Shown here: piece after piece, positions 32,216 to 39,513 of the stretch
Position numbering within the stretch: the first letter of the stretch is position 1
How the letters are laid out: every line of letters begins with the position of its first letter
Source of the DNA: Candidatus Kuenenbacteria bacterium
Lineage (GTDB): Bacteria; Patescibacteriota; Patescibacteriia; UBA11705; JABHMO01
Direction: 5' to 3'
Assembly (NCBI GenBank): GCA_013202715.1
Contig: JABMRF010000060.1
Span: 1 to 48,225, forward strand
Length of the DNA stretch: 48,225 bases
The notes under the pieces: model-generated
Told to the model about the DNA's origin: nothing
Seen by the model: the letters and a program-made list of their open reading frames with translations, nothing else
The model's database searches: none
Position numbers and translations under genes: made by a program

Positions 32216-33389
32216 ACTTCAATTTCCTCAATATAAGAATTACCAGGAAACAAATTGCACCACTACCTATCCAGATAAGAGAAACATCCAGTAGATCAGA
32301 GAGTATCCCACTTCCTACCCAACCGATTGCGGCGCCCAGCTTTACAATCATTGAGTTAAATGAACCAATTGTAGCTCTCTCTGTTGAAGGAATATTGTCA
32401 TGCAAATATGCCTTTTGAGCCGGATTGAATATCCCCCGTCCAACTTCATGAAGCCAGAAGGAGACAAGCACTATCCAACCGTACTGAATCATACCAGCCA
32501 GAAAAACAAACACGCCGACTTCAATCACACCAATCACCATTAATGTTTTTTCCGACACACCCCTTTTTATCAATCTTCCACATAAATAATTCCCACACAT
32601 TTCAAAAAATTTTATTCCGACCCAAGCAAGTGAGACAATCCACAAGCCAATTTTCTGTTCAAAAACAATTGACCAGTTCATATTCAATGGTTGCAAAACA
32701 AGAGCAAACATACTACCGGCAAGAACCAAATACCAGATACTCTTATTTTTATAACCATAATGAATACTTTTCTTCACAATCAAGCCCATGCCGTAAAAAC
32801 TTTTTCTCCAGCCGAGCTTTTTCTTTTCAAAATAGCTTTCATCAATTATGAAAATAGAAATCATTGCGCCAATTATTATGCCGATGCCGGAAATAAGCAA
32901 AGGCAACCGTAAGCTAGAAATACCGACGAAGGCTCCAATCGCCCCACCCGACATAGAAGCTATTCGAGTTGTTATTTCTCCGCTGGAAAATACCCCGCCG
33001 ATTTTTTCTTTGTATCCGTTCATATCCAATGAGTCTTTCAGCCAGGCTTCAAGTGCACCTGAAATCAAACTAATTCCAAATGCGACGATTATTTCAGACA
33101 AGACAAAGAACCAGAAGCTATAGCTCAGAAAATAAACCAGACTTCCGAGACCGGTAACAAATGTGCCGAGCACTACTGAAAATTTTCTGCCAAAAAAATC
33201 TGCGACCACACCGGTTGGAACTTCAAAAACAAAAACTCCAGCCAAGAACGCAAAATTAATCAAGCCGATCTGAGACATGCTCATTCCATTATCAATAAGG
33301 AACAAGACATAAATTGCGTGGTGAAATGCAAACGGGAACCTGAATAAGAATATAAAGAACAAGTAACTGCGAATAATTTTCTTTGTCAT
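32214..33389 (-). CDS. Major facilitator superfamily transporter
   Basis: 391 residues with 12 predicted helices and a loop 2-3 motif GVVADFFGRK (G-x3-D-x2-GR-K, about residues 60-69), diagnostic for MFS. EVPTG and EAWLKDSL resemble multidrug or sugar-efflux subgroups. Substrate unknown. The GGAGG ribosome site, 7 bases before the ATG, is locked in a 12-bp leader stem, and a large folded domain lies just upstream (33392-33596), so expression is probably controlled by the leader RNA. Confidence 0.9.
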   Translation of the reverse strand: MTKKIIRSYLFFIFLFRFPFAFHHAIYVLFLIDNGMSMSQIGLINFAFLAGVFVFEVPTGVVADFFGRKFSVVLGTFVTGLGSLVYFLSYSFWFFVLSEIIVAFGISLISGALEAWLKDSLDMNGYKEKIGGVFSSGEITTRIASMSGGAIGAFVGISSLRLPLLISGIGIIIGAMISIFIIDESYFEKKKLGWRKSFYGMGLIVKKSIHYGYKNKSIWYLVLAGSMFALVLQPLNMNWSIVFEQKIGLWIVSLAWVGIKFFEMCGNYLCGRLIKRGVSEKTLMVIGVIEVGVFVFLAGMIQYGWIVLVSFWLHEVGRGIFNPAQKAYLHDNIPSTERATIGSFNSMIVKLGAAIGWVGSGILSDLLDVSLIWIGSGAICFLVILILRKLK

Positions 33390-33391
33390 GA

Positions 33392-33596
33392 CAAAACCTC
33401 CAAGGTTTTAAAATTAAATACGCCCAGCTGATCTGGCCGGACGCACTATTGGAGGTTTTGATAATTTGTTTTATGTATAATTAAACACAACTATCTCAAT
33501 AGAACTACTGGTCAAATCAGTTTGGACTGAATTTGGCACAATGCCAAAATCAGCACCTGATTTGCAATCAGTGCCCTGTGTCATTAAATAGTTGTG
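33392..33596 (-). promoter_or_regulatory. Putative riboswitch-like leader of the MFS gene
   Basis: Upstream domain: CACAACTAT (33596-33588 on the minus strand) pairs with ATAGTTGTG (33494-33486) and closes a junction of three perfect hairpins: GCAC/TGATT-GCA-AATCA/GTGC (33574-33553), TTGGCA-TTG-TGCCAA (33547-33533) and TCAGT-CCAA-ACTGA (33530-33517). Downstream: CAAAACCTCCAA (33460-33449) pairs over 12 bp with TTGGAGGTTTTG (33403-33392), which contains the ribosome site, with a CCAG/CTGG hairpin inside. The stretch 33600-33700 holds only an AGGGC/GCCCT hairpin and AT-rich DNA; the promoter was not identified with confidence. Confidence 0.65.
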
Positions 33597-33699
33597 ATTT
33601 ATTTTGTTCATATATTAATAAGGCGAAATAGGGCTAAATAAGCTTGCCCTACATTCTTTATGACGTTAAATTAGCAAAGTTGTTACACTTATTTATTCT

Positions 33700-33732
33700 A
33701 AAAAAAGAACTGGCCTAGTGAAGGCCAGTTTC
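33700..33732 (-). terminator. Intrinsic terminator of the 33739 gene
   Basis: GAACTGGCC (33707-33715) / GGCCAGTTTC (33723-33732), one bulge, then U7 on the minus strand. Confidence 0.82.
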
Positions 33733-33738
33733 TGTTTC

Positions 33739-34026
33739 TTAACGAATAGGACTTGCAGCAATGTTCCCGCAACTTGGCAGGGACAAAAAGCCTCTTGATG
33801 CCAGTCTTGCTTTCTCCTTCTCAATAAAATCACGGCATAGAGCACACAGAGCTAGAGGCTCCTTGACTGGAATAATTTGACATTCAGAACAACGATGCCT
33901 TAGATGGCTCATAACCACATTTTCACTACCGCAAACGCAGACGATGTCTCCATTCGCAGCAATATCAAAATTGTGATCATTTTCCTCCAGTCCGCACTCC
34001 TGACAAAACACGGCGATCTCTGCCAT
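33739..34026 (-). CDS. Orphan double zinc-ribbon protein, 95 residues
   Basis: ATG 34026 lies 6 bases after AAGGAGGG; the open frame continues upstream without signals. Four Cys knuckles: CQECG, CVCGSE, HRCSEC and CALC, fitting two treble-clef or ribbon modules. Probably a small nucleic-acid- or protein-binding factor. Promoter TTGACA-N17-TATGAT at 34088-34116. Confidence 0.75.
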   Translation of the reverse strand: MAEIAVFCQECGLEENDHNFDIAANGDIVCVCGSENVVMSHLRHRCSECQIIPVKEPLALCALCRDFIEKEKARLASRGFLSLPSCGNIAASPIR

Positions 34027-34087
34027 TGGCCCTCCTTCCTTTTTTCCTTCCAGTTCTTGCCAACCGAACACAAAGAACAACTTAAAT

Positions 34088-34133
34088 ATCATAGTATAGA
34101 ATAATAAAGATGTCAATTGGCATACGCCAAAGG
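34088..34133 (-). promoter_or_regulatory. Promoter of the double zinc-ribbon gene with hairpin abutting the -35
   Basis: Minus strand TTGACA (34116-34111), 17 bp, TATGAT (34093-34088). A TTGGC-GTAT-GCCAA hairpin reaches the -35 box and lies just after the NIF3 stop, so it may also end the NIF3 transcript. Confidence 0.72.
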
Positions 34134-34146
34134 TAAAATGCTTACA

Positions 34147-35085
34147 TTATCTTTTGATTCGAATCATGCCAGAGCTTGTCACAACTTCAATTCCCTTTTT
34201 CTCCAGTTCATCAAGAAATAAATTCACGCCAAGAGAATCCGACGACATGTGCCCGGCGATCAGAACATTGAGATGATGTTTTTCCGCTTCATTCTTGTTT
34301 TCTTCACTCATGTGCATTCCGATAATTGTCCCAATGCCAGCTTGTGCCATCTTTTCAAAAATATCCTTTGACCCGCTTGTTCCACCAGTAATTTCAGTAA
34401 GAGCAATCTTGCCACAAAAATTTTCAGGACTACCAGTAAACAGATTTGGGCCAGCACCTCTTTTCTTGGCTTCTGCATATTCAGGAATTTCTTCAAAAAA
34501 TTCAATAACCTCACTTACATATTCAAATTTCTTGCGAGCCATTTTCTTTTTCAAAAAATCAGCTAATAAATTATCACAAGAGGTATGTACATTTATTAAA
34601 TTAATTTTCAAAAGCTCTGCTGCGTCAACCACTTTATAATGATTAATCGGACTTACTCCACGAGAGACCTCCTGGATGCGCATTTTGAAACAACCTTGCG
34701 CAATATTAATTGGCACACCATAACCAGCAAGAACCTCTACTTGCATATCCATCACATCATGGAGCCGTGCCAATGACTTGCCGATCGGGTGATGACAAAT
34801 CACCAAATCAACGCCACCAAGTTCCTTTGCCAAAAGCATTTCAGAAGTATCTATATCAATACCACAAAGGACTTTTTTTACTTCTTTTTTATTATCAAAA
34901 TGGATACCACTGTCTGAATATGGGTTATTTAATTTGTCTTTGTCAAAATCTTTTTTCTTTTCACCGGTCAATTTATCATATCGCTCTTTCAATTTTTTTT
35001 GCAATTGCAAAACTCGCTTTTCACCACGAAGGTCTGCTTTGATTCCCATTTTAGTTGCCAGATTAAAAATTTGTGCTACTGTCAT
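34147..35085 (-). CDS. NIF3 family (Nif3-like dinuclear metal centre) protein
   Basis: ICHHPIGKSLARLHDV provides the metal-binding His pair (98-99), and VLIAGHMSSDSLGVNLF near residue 275 the second GH..SD metal motif of the GTP cyclohydrolase 1 type 2/NIF3 family. An unusual lysine-rich insertion lies at residues ~20-60 (LQLQKKLKERYDKLTGEKKK). 312 residues is within family range. Function in bacteria is uncertain. Word-repeat leader. Confidence 0.88.
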   Translation of the reverse strand: MTVAQIFNLATKMGIKADLRGEKRVLQLQKKLKERYDKLTGEKKKDFDKDKLNNPYSDSGIHFDNKKEVKKVLCGIDIDTSEMLLAKELGGVDLVICHHPIGKSLARLHDVMDMQVEVLAGYGVPINIAQGCFKMRIQEVSRGVSPINHYKVVDAAELLKINLINVHTSCDNLLADFLKKKMARKKFEYVSEVIEFFEEIPEYAEAKKRGAGPNLFTGSPENFCGKIALTEITGGTSGSKDIFEKMAQAGIGTIIGMHMSEENKNEAEKHHLNVLIAGHMSSDSLGVNLFLDELEKKGIEVVTSSGMIRIKR

Positions 35086-35087
35086 AT

Positions 35088-35215
35088 ATTATGCAGATTA
35101 GAAAATAATACATGATCAACATGATTTACTACTGATCTACATGATTTAAATAAAATACTATCAGTAGATCATGTAGAAAATCAGTAGATCAAGTATTGCC
35201 TCTAAATCTACTTTA
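35088..35215. repeat. Word-repeat leader of NIF3 gene
   Basis: ACATGAT / GATCTACATGATT words (35109-35148), then inverted TCAGTAGATCATGTAG / TCAGTAGATCAAGTA words (35160-35192). The two halves are complementary over long stretches. Confidence 0.82.
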
Positions 35216-35217
35216 AA

Positions 35218-35847
35218 TTATTTAACCTTTAGCCATGCTTCCACACTGGCCAACCATTCCCGGACTGTAAATTTGAACTGACTGGAATAACCCCTATTTT
35301 CCGAGGCGATTCCTCTAGCATCAATTCCCAGTTCATTACAAATATAAAGTGCCCGACGTAAATGATATTTTTGAGTTATTAAAACTATTTTATTCAAGCC
35401 AAAACTTTCTTTGACGTGCAGGCAACTATCATAAGTACTTAGTCCGGCATGATCTTCAAGAATGGCGTCTTCATTTAGACCAAGTTCAAGCGCAGAATTT
35501 TTCATAGCCTGAACTTCATTGTGTCCAGCAGTACTATTATCGCCCGCCAAAATAAATTTACCAAGCCTGCCGTCCTGATATAATTTTATGGCAGTCAAAA
35601 TCCGGTCTTCTAATACAGCGCCCGGCACTCCCTTGGCTTTGAGGCCGGCGCCAAAAACCAAACCAACATTTGGAGAGGTCAAATCGGTGTCATTAATTAT
35701 CTTATCACTATATTTAAATTGAACTCTTATTACAATCAAAAAAACGATAAAACAAAAAAGCAAAAAAACAATTACTATTGTTTTTAAAAATTTGGGAACT
35801 CCTTTTTTGTATGAAGTTGGGTTTGCTTTTTCGATACCTATATCCAT
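35218..35847 (-). CDS. SanA/YdcF-like (DUF218) membrane protein
   Basis: One N-terminal helix (residues ~21-43), then the DUF218 domain: VGLVFGAGLKAKGVPGAVLEDRI, LAGDNS, LSTYDSCLHVKE and ITQKYHLRRAL, which match SanA (vancomycin high-temperature exclusion) family motifs. It probably acts on the cell envelope. 209 residues is typical. No ribosome site; word-repeat leader. Confidence 0.88.
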   Translation of the reverse strand: MDIGIEKANPTSYKKGVPKFLKTIVIVFLLFCFIVFLIVIRVQFKYSDKIINDTDLTSPNVGLVFGAGLKAKGVPGAVLEDRILTAIKLYQDGRLGKFILAGDNSTAGHNEVQAMKNSALELGLNEDAILEDHAGLSTYDSCLHVKESFGLNKIVLITQKYHLRRALYICNELGIDARGIASENRGYSSQFKFTVREWLASVEAWLKVK

Positions 35848-35849
35848 AG

Positions 35850-35930
35850 AACAAATGACAAATTCAAAATGACAAATGACAAACTAAATTCTAAATTTCA
35901 AATTCAAAACATGAAACATTTTACAGTTGT
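35850..35930. repeat. Word-repeat leader of sanA-like gene
   Basis: ACAAATGACAAATTCAAAATG words and TTCTAAATTTCAAATTC words, just upstream of the minus-strand start. Confidence 0.72.
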
Positions 35931-36003
35931 TGTCCATCTATCACCTAAAAGATATAAGCTAGTTTCTATTTCAATACTATCACATTTTCAAATTTTTACA
36001 AAT

Positions 36004-36034
36004 AAAAAAGAGCCTTACGGTGTAGTAAGACTCT
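36004..36034 (-). terminator. Intrinsic terminator of the 36043 gene
   Basis: AGAGCCTTAC (36009-36018) / GTAAGACTCT (36025-36034) with one G-U on the minus strand, then a U6 run. Confidence 0.82.
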
Positions 36035-36042
36035 TGGTGCGG

Positions 36043-36591
36043 CTAGTGGTGGCCGCAGTAGCCACTCCAGTCGTCGACTGGGTATAGGCTCTCGTCCGAA
36101 TGCCACTCGCCCTCATCTTCCCAGCCTTCACCGCACGAGTAGCAGTAGGCCTGGCCATCTTTCAGACCAAGATAGAATTCATGCGAGGCGTTCCGACCGA
36201 CCTGATAAAAGCTAATCCCTTCATGCTCCACAGGGAACAACTCCAGGCTACCTTCGAATTCCAAGTGCGATCGGAACATGGTCACGGCCAGAGCATTCCC
36301 GTCGTGCAACCGATCAGCCAAGGACTGTGCCATGGCATCACGAGCCGCATCGATCGCAGCGTCCTCAGCCTGGAGCGCCAGAACCCGCGCGATGACCTTC
36401 GGATCAGTTACCGGGATGTGCTCTCCGAAACTGTCCTGGCGCAGAAAAATCTTGCCAAAGAGCATACCCTCAGTCAACACAACCTCGTAACGATCTTCCG
36501 AATCATCCAGGCAGTATCCTGCCGTGTCCAGGAAGATACCCTTCGAAATTTCGCCGTAAGACCGGTAACACACATTCTTGCGATCGTTCAT
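36043..36591 (-). CDS. Orphan protein, 182 residues, acidic Cys/Trp-rich C-terminus
   Basis: Ribosome site TTGGAGG 6 bases before the ATG. Central Ala-rich helix (ARVLALQAEDAAIDAARDAM, ~70-90). The C-terminal ~40 residues, CYSCGEGWEDEGEWHSDES, end in CGHH, which could bind zinc. GC-rich and codon-biased unlike the pilus or ileS genes. Family not recognised. First of three clustered minus-strand orphans in a stem-loop-rich tract. Confidence 0.75.
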   Translation of the reverse strand: MNDRKNVCYRSYGEISKGIFLDTAGYCLDDSEDRYEVVLTEGMLFGKIFLRQDSFGEHIPVTDPKVIARVLALQAEDAAIDAARDAMAQSLADRLHDGNALAVTMFRSHLEFEGSLELFPVEHEGISFYQVGRNASHEFYLGLKDGQAYCYSCGEGWEDEGEWHSDESLYPVDDWSGYCGHH

Positions 36592-36614
36592 CAGACACCT
36601 CCAAGGGGTTTATT

Positions 36615-36643
36615 AAATTAAATTTCTTCACTTCAAAAGTCAA
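36615..36643 (-). promoter_or_regulatory. Promoter of the 36043 gene inside stem-loop module A
   Basis: Minus strand TTGACT (36643-36638), 17 bp, TAATTT (36620-36615). Confidence 0.6.
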
Positions 36644-36693
36644 TTTTATAATTAACTGCTCAAGTGAAGAGTCTTTGCATGGCAAAGAACTCT
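36627..36693. repeat. Stem-loop module A
   Basis: P1: TTCACTT (36627-36633) / AAGTGAA (36662-36668) around an AT-rich loop. P2 directly after: AGAGT-CTTTGC, ATG loop, GCAAAG-A-ACTCT (36668-36693). Confidence 0.72.
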
Positions 36694-36711
36694 GCATGTT
36701 TGACCGAACAT
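36652..36711 (-). CDS. Possible 19-residue ORF in a hairpin loop
   Basis: AAAAGGAGG lies 7-8 bases before an ATG (36711). The ORF reads MFGQTCRVLCHAKTLHLSS and stops at TAA. Its ribosome site is in the loop of a 7-bp hairpin (GACCGAA 36702-36708 / TTCGGTC 36725-36731), and its body overlaps module A. It could be a micro-protein, a leader peptide or chance. Confidence 0.3.
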   Translation of the reverse strand: MFGQTCRVLCHAKTLHLSS

Positions 36712-36746
36712 AGAGCACCTCCTTTTCGGTCGGGGTTATGGTTTGA

Positions 36747-36899
36747 TCAGCGGCACTTTGACGGGGTCAAAATGATCCGCTTATCAAACCGACACTGGCG
36801 AGGATCCACGTTACCGCGAACCCGACCAGACCAAGTATACCCATTATCACGGAGCATCTTGGTCGCCTCAGACTCCAGCACCCGACGGGAATTACTCAT
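36747..36899 (-). CDS. Small orphan protein, 50 residues
   Basis: ATG 36899 sits behind AAAGGAGATGCC. Basic protein (MSNSRRVLESEATKMLRDNG...) ending TPSKCR; nucleic-acid binding is possible but unproven. A TATAAT lies at 36929-36924 on the minus strand, with a poor -35. Confidence 0.6.
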   Translation of the reverse strand: MSNSRRVLESEATKMLRDNGYTWSGRVRGNVDPRQCRFDKRIILTPSKCR

Positions 36900-36951
36900 G
36901 GCATCTCCTTTTGTTAAGCCATTATTATAATCAAAAAACATTTATTACAAA

Positions 36952-37012
36952 TCCCACTCGCATAATCTAAACTAATTAGATTATCTGAGGGGGAGACAAG
37001 TACATGGACTTG
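36952..37012. repeat. Stem-loop module B
   Basis: Outer TCCC/GGGGGA, inner ATAATCTAA (36962-36970) / TTAGATTAT (36976-36984), then P2 CAAGT-ACATGG-ACTTG (36997-37012). Lies between two minus-strand orphans. Confidence 0.68.
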
Positions 37013-37013
37013 C

Positions 37014-37436
37014 CTAAAGGTGGGTAGGATGAGGAAGAGCCGCGTGGCCGACGAGTGACTTTGCAGTTCCCAGTGTAACCTCAATGCAGCGAAGACTCTT
37101 CTCAGAGAAAACATCCTGCATCAAATTACGAACTTGGCAAAGATCATCGTAGCGCAGGCAGAGATCAAGAACATCCATCGGACCGTGTACTACTTCGTCA
37201 CAAATCATCATGACTTCAGCAACAAACAGATCCTCCAGATGTAGCAAGTCCTCACACGACAGAGAGAGGAGAGCAGGAAAGATCAACTCGGAAGGGACAG
37301 CTGCTGCTGCCACCCAAACACCGAGATCTCCCTTCCACTCCAAACACTGAGACAGATAAACAAGCCTTTTCCGGTCGTCTATCTGACAGATAGCCTGGCG
37401 AACAGTCTCAATCGTCTCTGCATCAAAAAAACGCAT
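37014..37436 (-). CDS. Orphan helical protein, 140 residues
   Basis: ATG 37436 follows GGAGGAGG; a longer frame exists without a signal. All-helical, acidic, Leu/Cys-rich (LIFPALLSLSCEDLLHLEDL). No membrane helix strong enough to call, no known family. Its promoter overlaps module C. Confidence 0.72.
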   Translation of the reverse strand: MRFFDAETIETVRQAICQIDDRKRLVYLSQCLEWKGDLGVWVAAAAVPSELIFPALLSLSCEDLLHLEDLFVAEVMMICDEVVHGPMDVLDLCLRYDDLCQVRNLMQDVFSEKSLRCIEVTLGTAKSLVGHAALPHPTHL

Positions 37437-37457
37437 GACAACCTCCTCCATTAATCC

Positions 37458-37524
37458 ACCAGAAAAATCTATTCAATAAATAAATCGCTCTGGTAGATCC
37501 ATCAACTTGTGAAGTTGACGGATT
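37458..37524. repeat. Stem-loop module C, with minus-strand promoter
   Basis: P1 ACCAGA (37458-37463) / TCTGGT (37489-37494); P2 GATCC-A-TCAACTT, GTG loop, AAGTTGA-C-GGATT (37496-37524). Bases 37459-37492 recur at 38180-38213 with one mismatch. On the minus strand TTGATG (in P2) and TATTTA (in the P1 loop) are 17 bp apart, a likely promoter for the 37014 gene. Confidence 0.75.
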
Positions 37525-38100
37525 AGTTAGTTTGCGTTTTCTACTCTTTGATTCAAAGGCGACGGGTAGCCTTCATCAAGTAGAATTTTGAGGTCTAAAT
37601 AGCACCCCCATTTACAGCGCAAAACCCCGTAGGGTTAAAGCTGTCCGTTTTGGCCGCGCAACCGACCTACACTCCCGTCCCACAAAAATAGGGGAAATGG
37701 GAACTCTAGGCAGAGTTCCACTGACGATCTTTGGGATAACCCTCCACCGATTTGTATACCGATGGCGTCGTCTTTGACCACATTTTGCCATCCCCTGCAG
37801 AAGGATGACATTGGACATACGCTTGCCGCATTATCACGGCGCACGCAGTCCCCAGGGATAGTGCAAATCCCCCACCTTCATCCTTGGACTTATTGAACAA
37901 TCTCCAGTAGCGAACTGGATATGTCCACAAGAGAATCCAGGTCGCGAACCCTGGAAACTCTTGCCTGCCTTTATATGCTCCCAGCCCCCTCGCCAGGATT
38001 TTGTATACACTTTAATTAGTGCATACATCATACTGAGTTTCCCCAGTAACACATAGAGTAATAACAGGATAGCCCAACATCCAAGGACGACCGCCAAGTC
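37525..38100 (-). other. Hairpin-dense region without a convincing gene; possible large structured RNA
   Basis: About 575 bases with many perfect inverted repeats: TCTACT/AGTAGA with TTGAT/ATCAA and AAGGC/GCCTT (37540-37584), GGAACTCT/AGAGTTCC (37700-37719), GATGGC/GCCATC (37761-37792), AAGGATGA/TCATCCTT (37801-37885), and CCAGG..CCTGG and CCAGT..ACTGG near 37905-37955. Short overlapping minus-strand ORFs exist (37612-37818, 37706-37930, 37834-38097), one with a membrane-like segment, but none has a ribosome site. No RNase P or tmRNA signature seen. Downstream of module D on the minus strand. Confidence 0.45.
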
Positions 38101-38177
38101 AAAACAGATTACACTAGAAACAACAGAAGTGGGCGGACACCAACTGTTATTTCTTAACCCTACAATTTACAATGATC

Positions 38178-38241
38178 TACCAGAAAAATCTATTCAATAA
38201 ATAAACCGCTCTGATAAATGCACAAGCTCTAGGAGCTTGTG
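38178..38241. repeat. Stem-loop module D
   Basis: P1 TACCAGA (38178-38184) / TCTGATA (38210-38216), one mismatch; P2 CACAAGCTC, TAG loop, GAGCTTGTG (38221-38241). Shares 33 of 34 bases with module C (38180-38213 against 37459-37492). The stretch 38101-38177 holds nothing I recognise. Confidence 0.78.
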
Positions 38242-38293
38242 TAAGTTGGGGATATGATCGTAGGCGGAGATTTGGATATCAAGCACTCCACAG

Positions 38294-38361
38294 CCTATCG
38301 CAATAATCAAATATTAATTTAATTACTCTGATAGGGACACAAGCACCCAATTGCTTGTGTC
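38294..38361. repeat. Stem-loop module E
   Basis: P1 CCTATC (38294-38299) / GATAGG (38330-38335); P2 GACACAAGCA, CCCAAT loop, TGCTTGTGTC (38336-38361), 10 bp perfect, abutting P1. Confidence 0.75.
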
Positions 38362-38394
38362 AGTTGTTGTTATGGTTGGGTAGTAAAACTCCCT

Positions 38395-38485
38395 GTTGGT
38401 TTCGATTGAGATGGGATCGATAACCAACTAACCACTATATAATCTAAGCTCTGTGATAGGTGCGCAGTGGTAAAATTCTTTTACC
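38395..38485. repeat. Stem-loop module F plus preceding hairpin
   Basis: GTTGGTT-TCGAT / ATCGA-TAACCAAC (38395-38428, one bulge), then P1 CCACT (38432-38436) / AGTGG (38466-38470) and P2 GGTAAAA-TTC-TTTTACC (38469-38485). Downstream 38486-38690 has no gene; on the minus strand it shows TATAAT near 38576-38571 and GGAGG motifs but no ORF over 20 codons. Confidence 0.65.
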
Positions 38486-38690
38486 TGACTAAGTGCTCAC
38501 TGAGAGTCACCTAAACTTTTCGTATTTTATTCTACAAAGCCCTTGCCTCCTCGCTTCACCTCCAATGGCGATTATAGTTCTCTGTTTTGTGAGGTCAGCC
38601 AAGGCTTCAACCTGGGAAAGCAGCTGCGCGCTACCAACCGGTATTGTATATAAAATTTTAATTTGTAAATGACCAACTTATCCGAGGACA

Positions 38691-38762
38691 AGACTACTAC
38701 TCATCTCCCAAGTAAATAAATTTAGCTTAGAAGACAAGGCTAGTCTCATCAAGAAATTTCTT
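38691..38762. repeat. Stem-loop module G
   Basis: P1 AGACTA (38691-38696) / TAGTCT (38741-38746) around an AT-rich loop; P2 AAGAAATTTCTT (38751-38762). Confidence 0.6.
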
Positions 38763-38763
38763 A

Positions 38764-38853
38764 GTTCTCTCTGTAATATGTTACCAAATAAATGATATGA
38801 ATTAATGGCATGTATATAAGCGAGAGAACATGGAGTTGTTATAAAACATCTCC
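38764..38853. repeat. Stem-loop module H
   Basis: P1 GTTCTCTC (38764-38771) / GAGAGAAC (38822-38829), 8 bp perfect around an AT-rich loop; P2 GGAG-T-TGTT / AACA-T-CTCC (38832-38853). Begins one base after module G ends. Confidence 0.68.
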
Positions 38854-38881
38854 TTACTCCGGAAACAAGGTTTCAGTTTAA

Positions 38882-38954
38882 GGGGCTGTTACCGAATACA
38901 GCTTCTACTGCAATTTCCAAATTTTGTTACGAACCTGTATTCGGTAACAACCCC
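38882..38954. repeat. Long hairpin, ~19 bp stem
   Basis: GTTACCGAATACAG (38888-38901) / CTGTATTCGGTAAC (38935-38948), extended by T-A and GGGG/CCCC with one mismatch; 33-nt loop. Strongest single stem in the gene-poor tract. Confidence 0.8.
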
Positions 38955-39006
38955 ACGCCTACCTCCTCGTTTCTAGAAAACAAGGCCAAAGCCCCGTAAT
39001 GTGCGA

Positions 39007-39029
39007 AGGTGAAAACTTTTTTTTCACCT
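39007..39029. terminator. Hairpin with A/T runs, possible terminator
   Basis: AGGTGAAAA (39007-39015) / TTTTCACCT (39021-39029). The stretch 39030-39222 is AT-rich with nothing recognisable. Confidence 0.45.
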
Positions 39030-39222
39030 GACAAAACATAATAGCATACATTTTTAAACCTGTCAAGTCCCTTCAACACTTATGATTAATAATTCATATT
39101 TTTGTTTAATTTTAGCTATTTAACTAATAAATATTTTGTTGAAATCAATCAACGCTTTTCTGAAAAATTTCAAAAATATTTTTCAGCCGATAAAAATTTG
39201 CTTTTTTTAAATGATTTTTTCC

Positions 39223-39305
39223 CTACCAGAACTATTTAATAAATTAATAACTCTAGTAGAGACGAAATTCTCATGGCACCTGTCCATTGTAATCAATAAA
39301 CAGGT
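39223..39305. repeat. Stem-loop module K, related to modules C and D
   Basis: CTACCAGA (39223-39230) / TCTAGTAG (39252-39259), one mismatch, with a TTTAATAAATTAATAA loop resembling the C/D core; then GAGA/TCTC and ACCTGT (39278-39283) / ACAGGT (39300-39305). The rest up to 39452 shows no gene. Confidence 0.55.
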
Positions 39306-39452
39306 CAGCAAGAGACATATAATCAAAGCTCCAAATGTTCACTTTACAAAACATTATAGCAGATATATAATCTTTTGTCAAGACCTAGTAACCAATTCCA
39401 GGATATTTTCTAAATTTAGACAATACTACTACGATAAAATCGTCACAAAAAC

Positions 39453-39481
39453 TTGACAAAATTACATATGTTTGCTATAAT
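39453..39481 (+). promoter_or_regulatory. Consensus promoter of the second TrmB-like gene
   Basis: TTGACA, 17 bp, TATAAT, full consensus, with TGC before the -10. Confidence 0.88.
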
Positions 39482-39513
39482 GAAAACAGAAACTAAATAT
39501 TATAACCAAACCT

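Noticed and set aside
33486..33596. Cloverleaf-like fold with a TTGCAAA loop resembling a tRNA-Cys anticodon arm
   Set aside because: No D arm, no TTCRA T loop and no proper acceptor or CCA end; treated as a regulatory leader instead.
37612..38097. Overlapping minus-strand ORFs of 68-87 codons
   Set aside because: No ribosome sites, overlapping in different frames and full of inverted repeats; a decayed gene remains possible.
37525..38100. RNase P RNA or tmRNA
   Set aside because: The GAGGAAAGUCC core and the tmRNA ends with TTCGA loop and tag reading frame were looked for on both strands and not found.
36627..39305. CRISPR array
   Set aside because: The repeated modules vary in sequence and spacing, are not 24-40 bp direct repeats with regular spacers, and no cas gene is present.
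36627..39305. Integron attC sites
   Set aside because: No paired RYYYAAC/GTTRRRY boxes and no integrase in the window.
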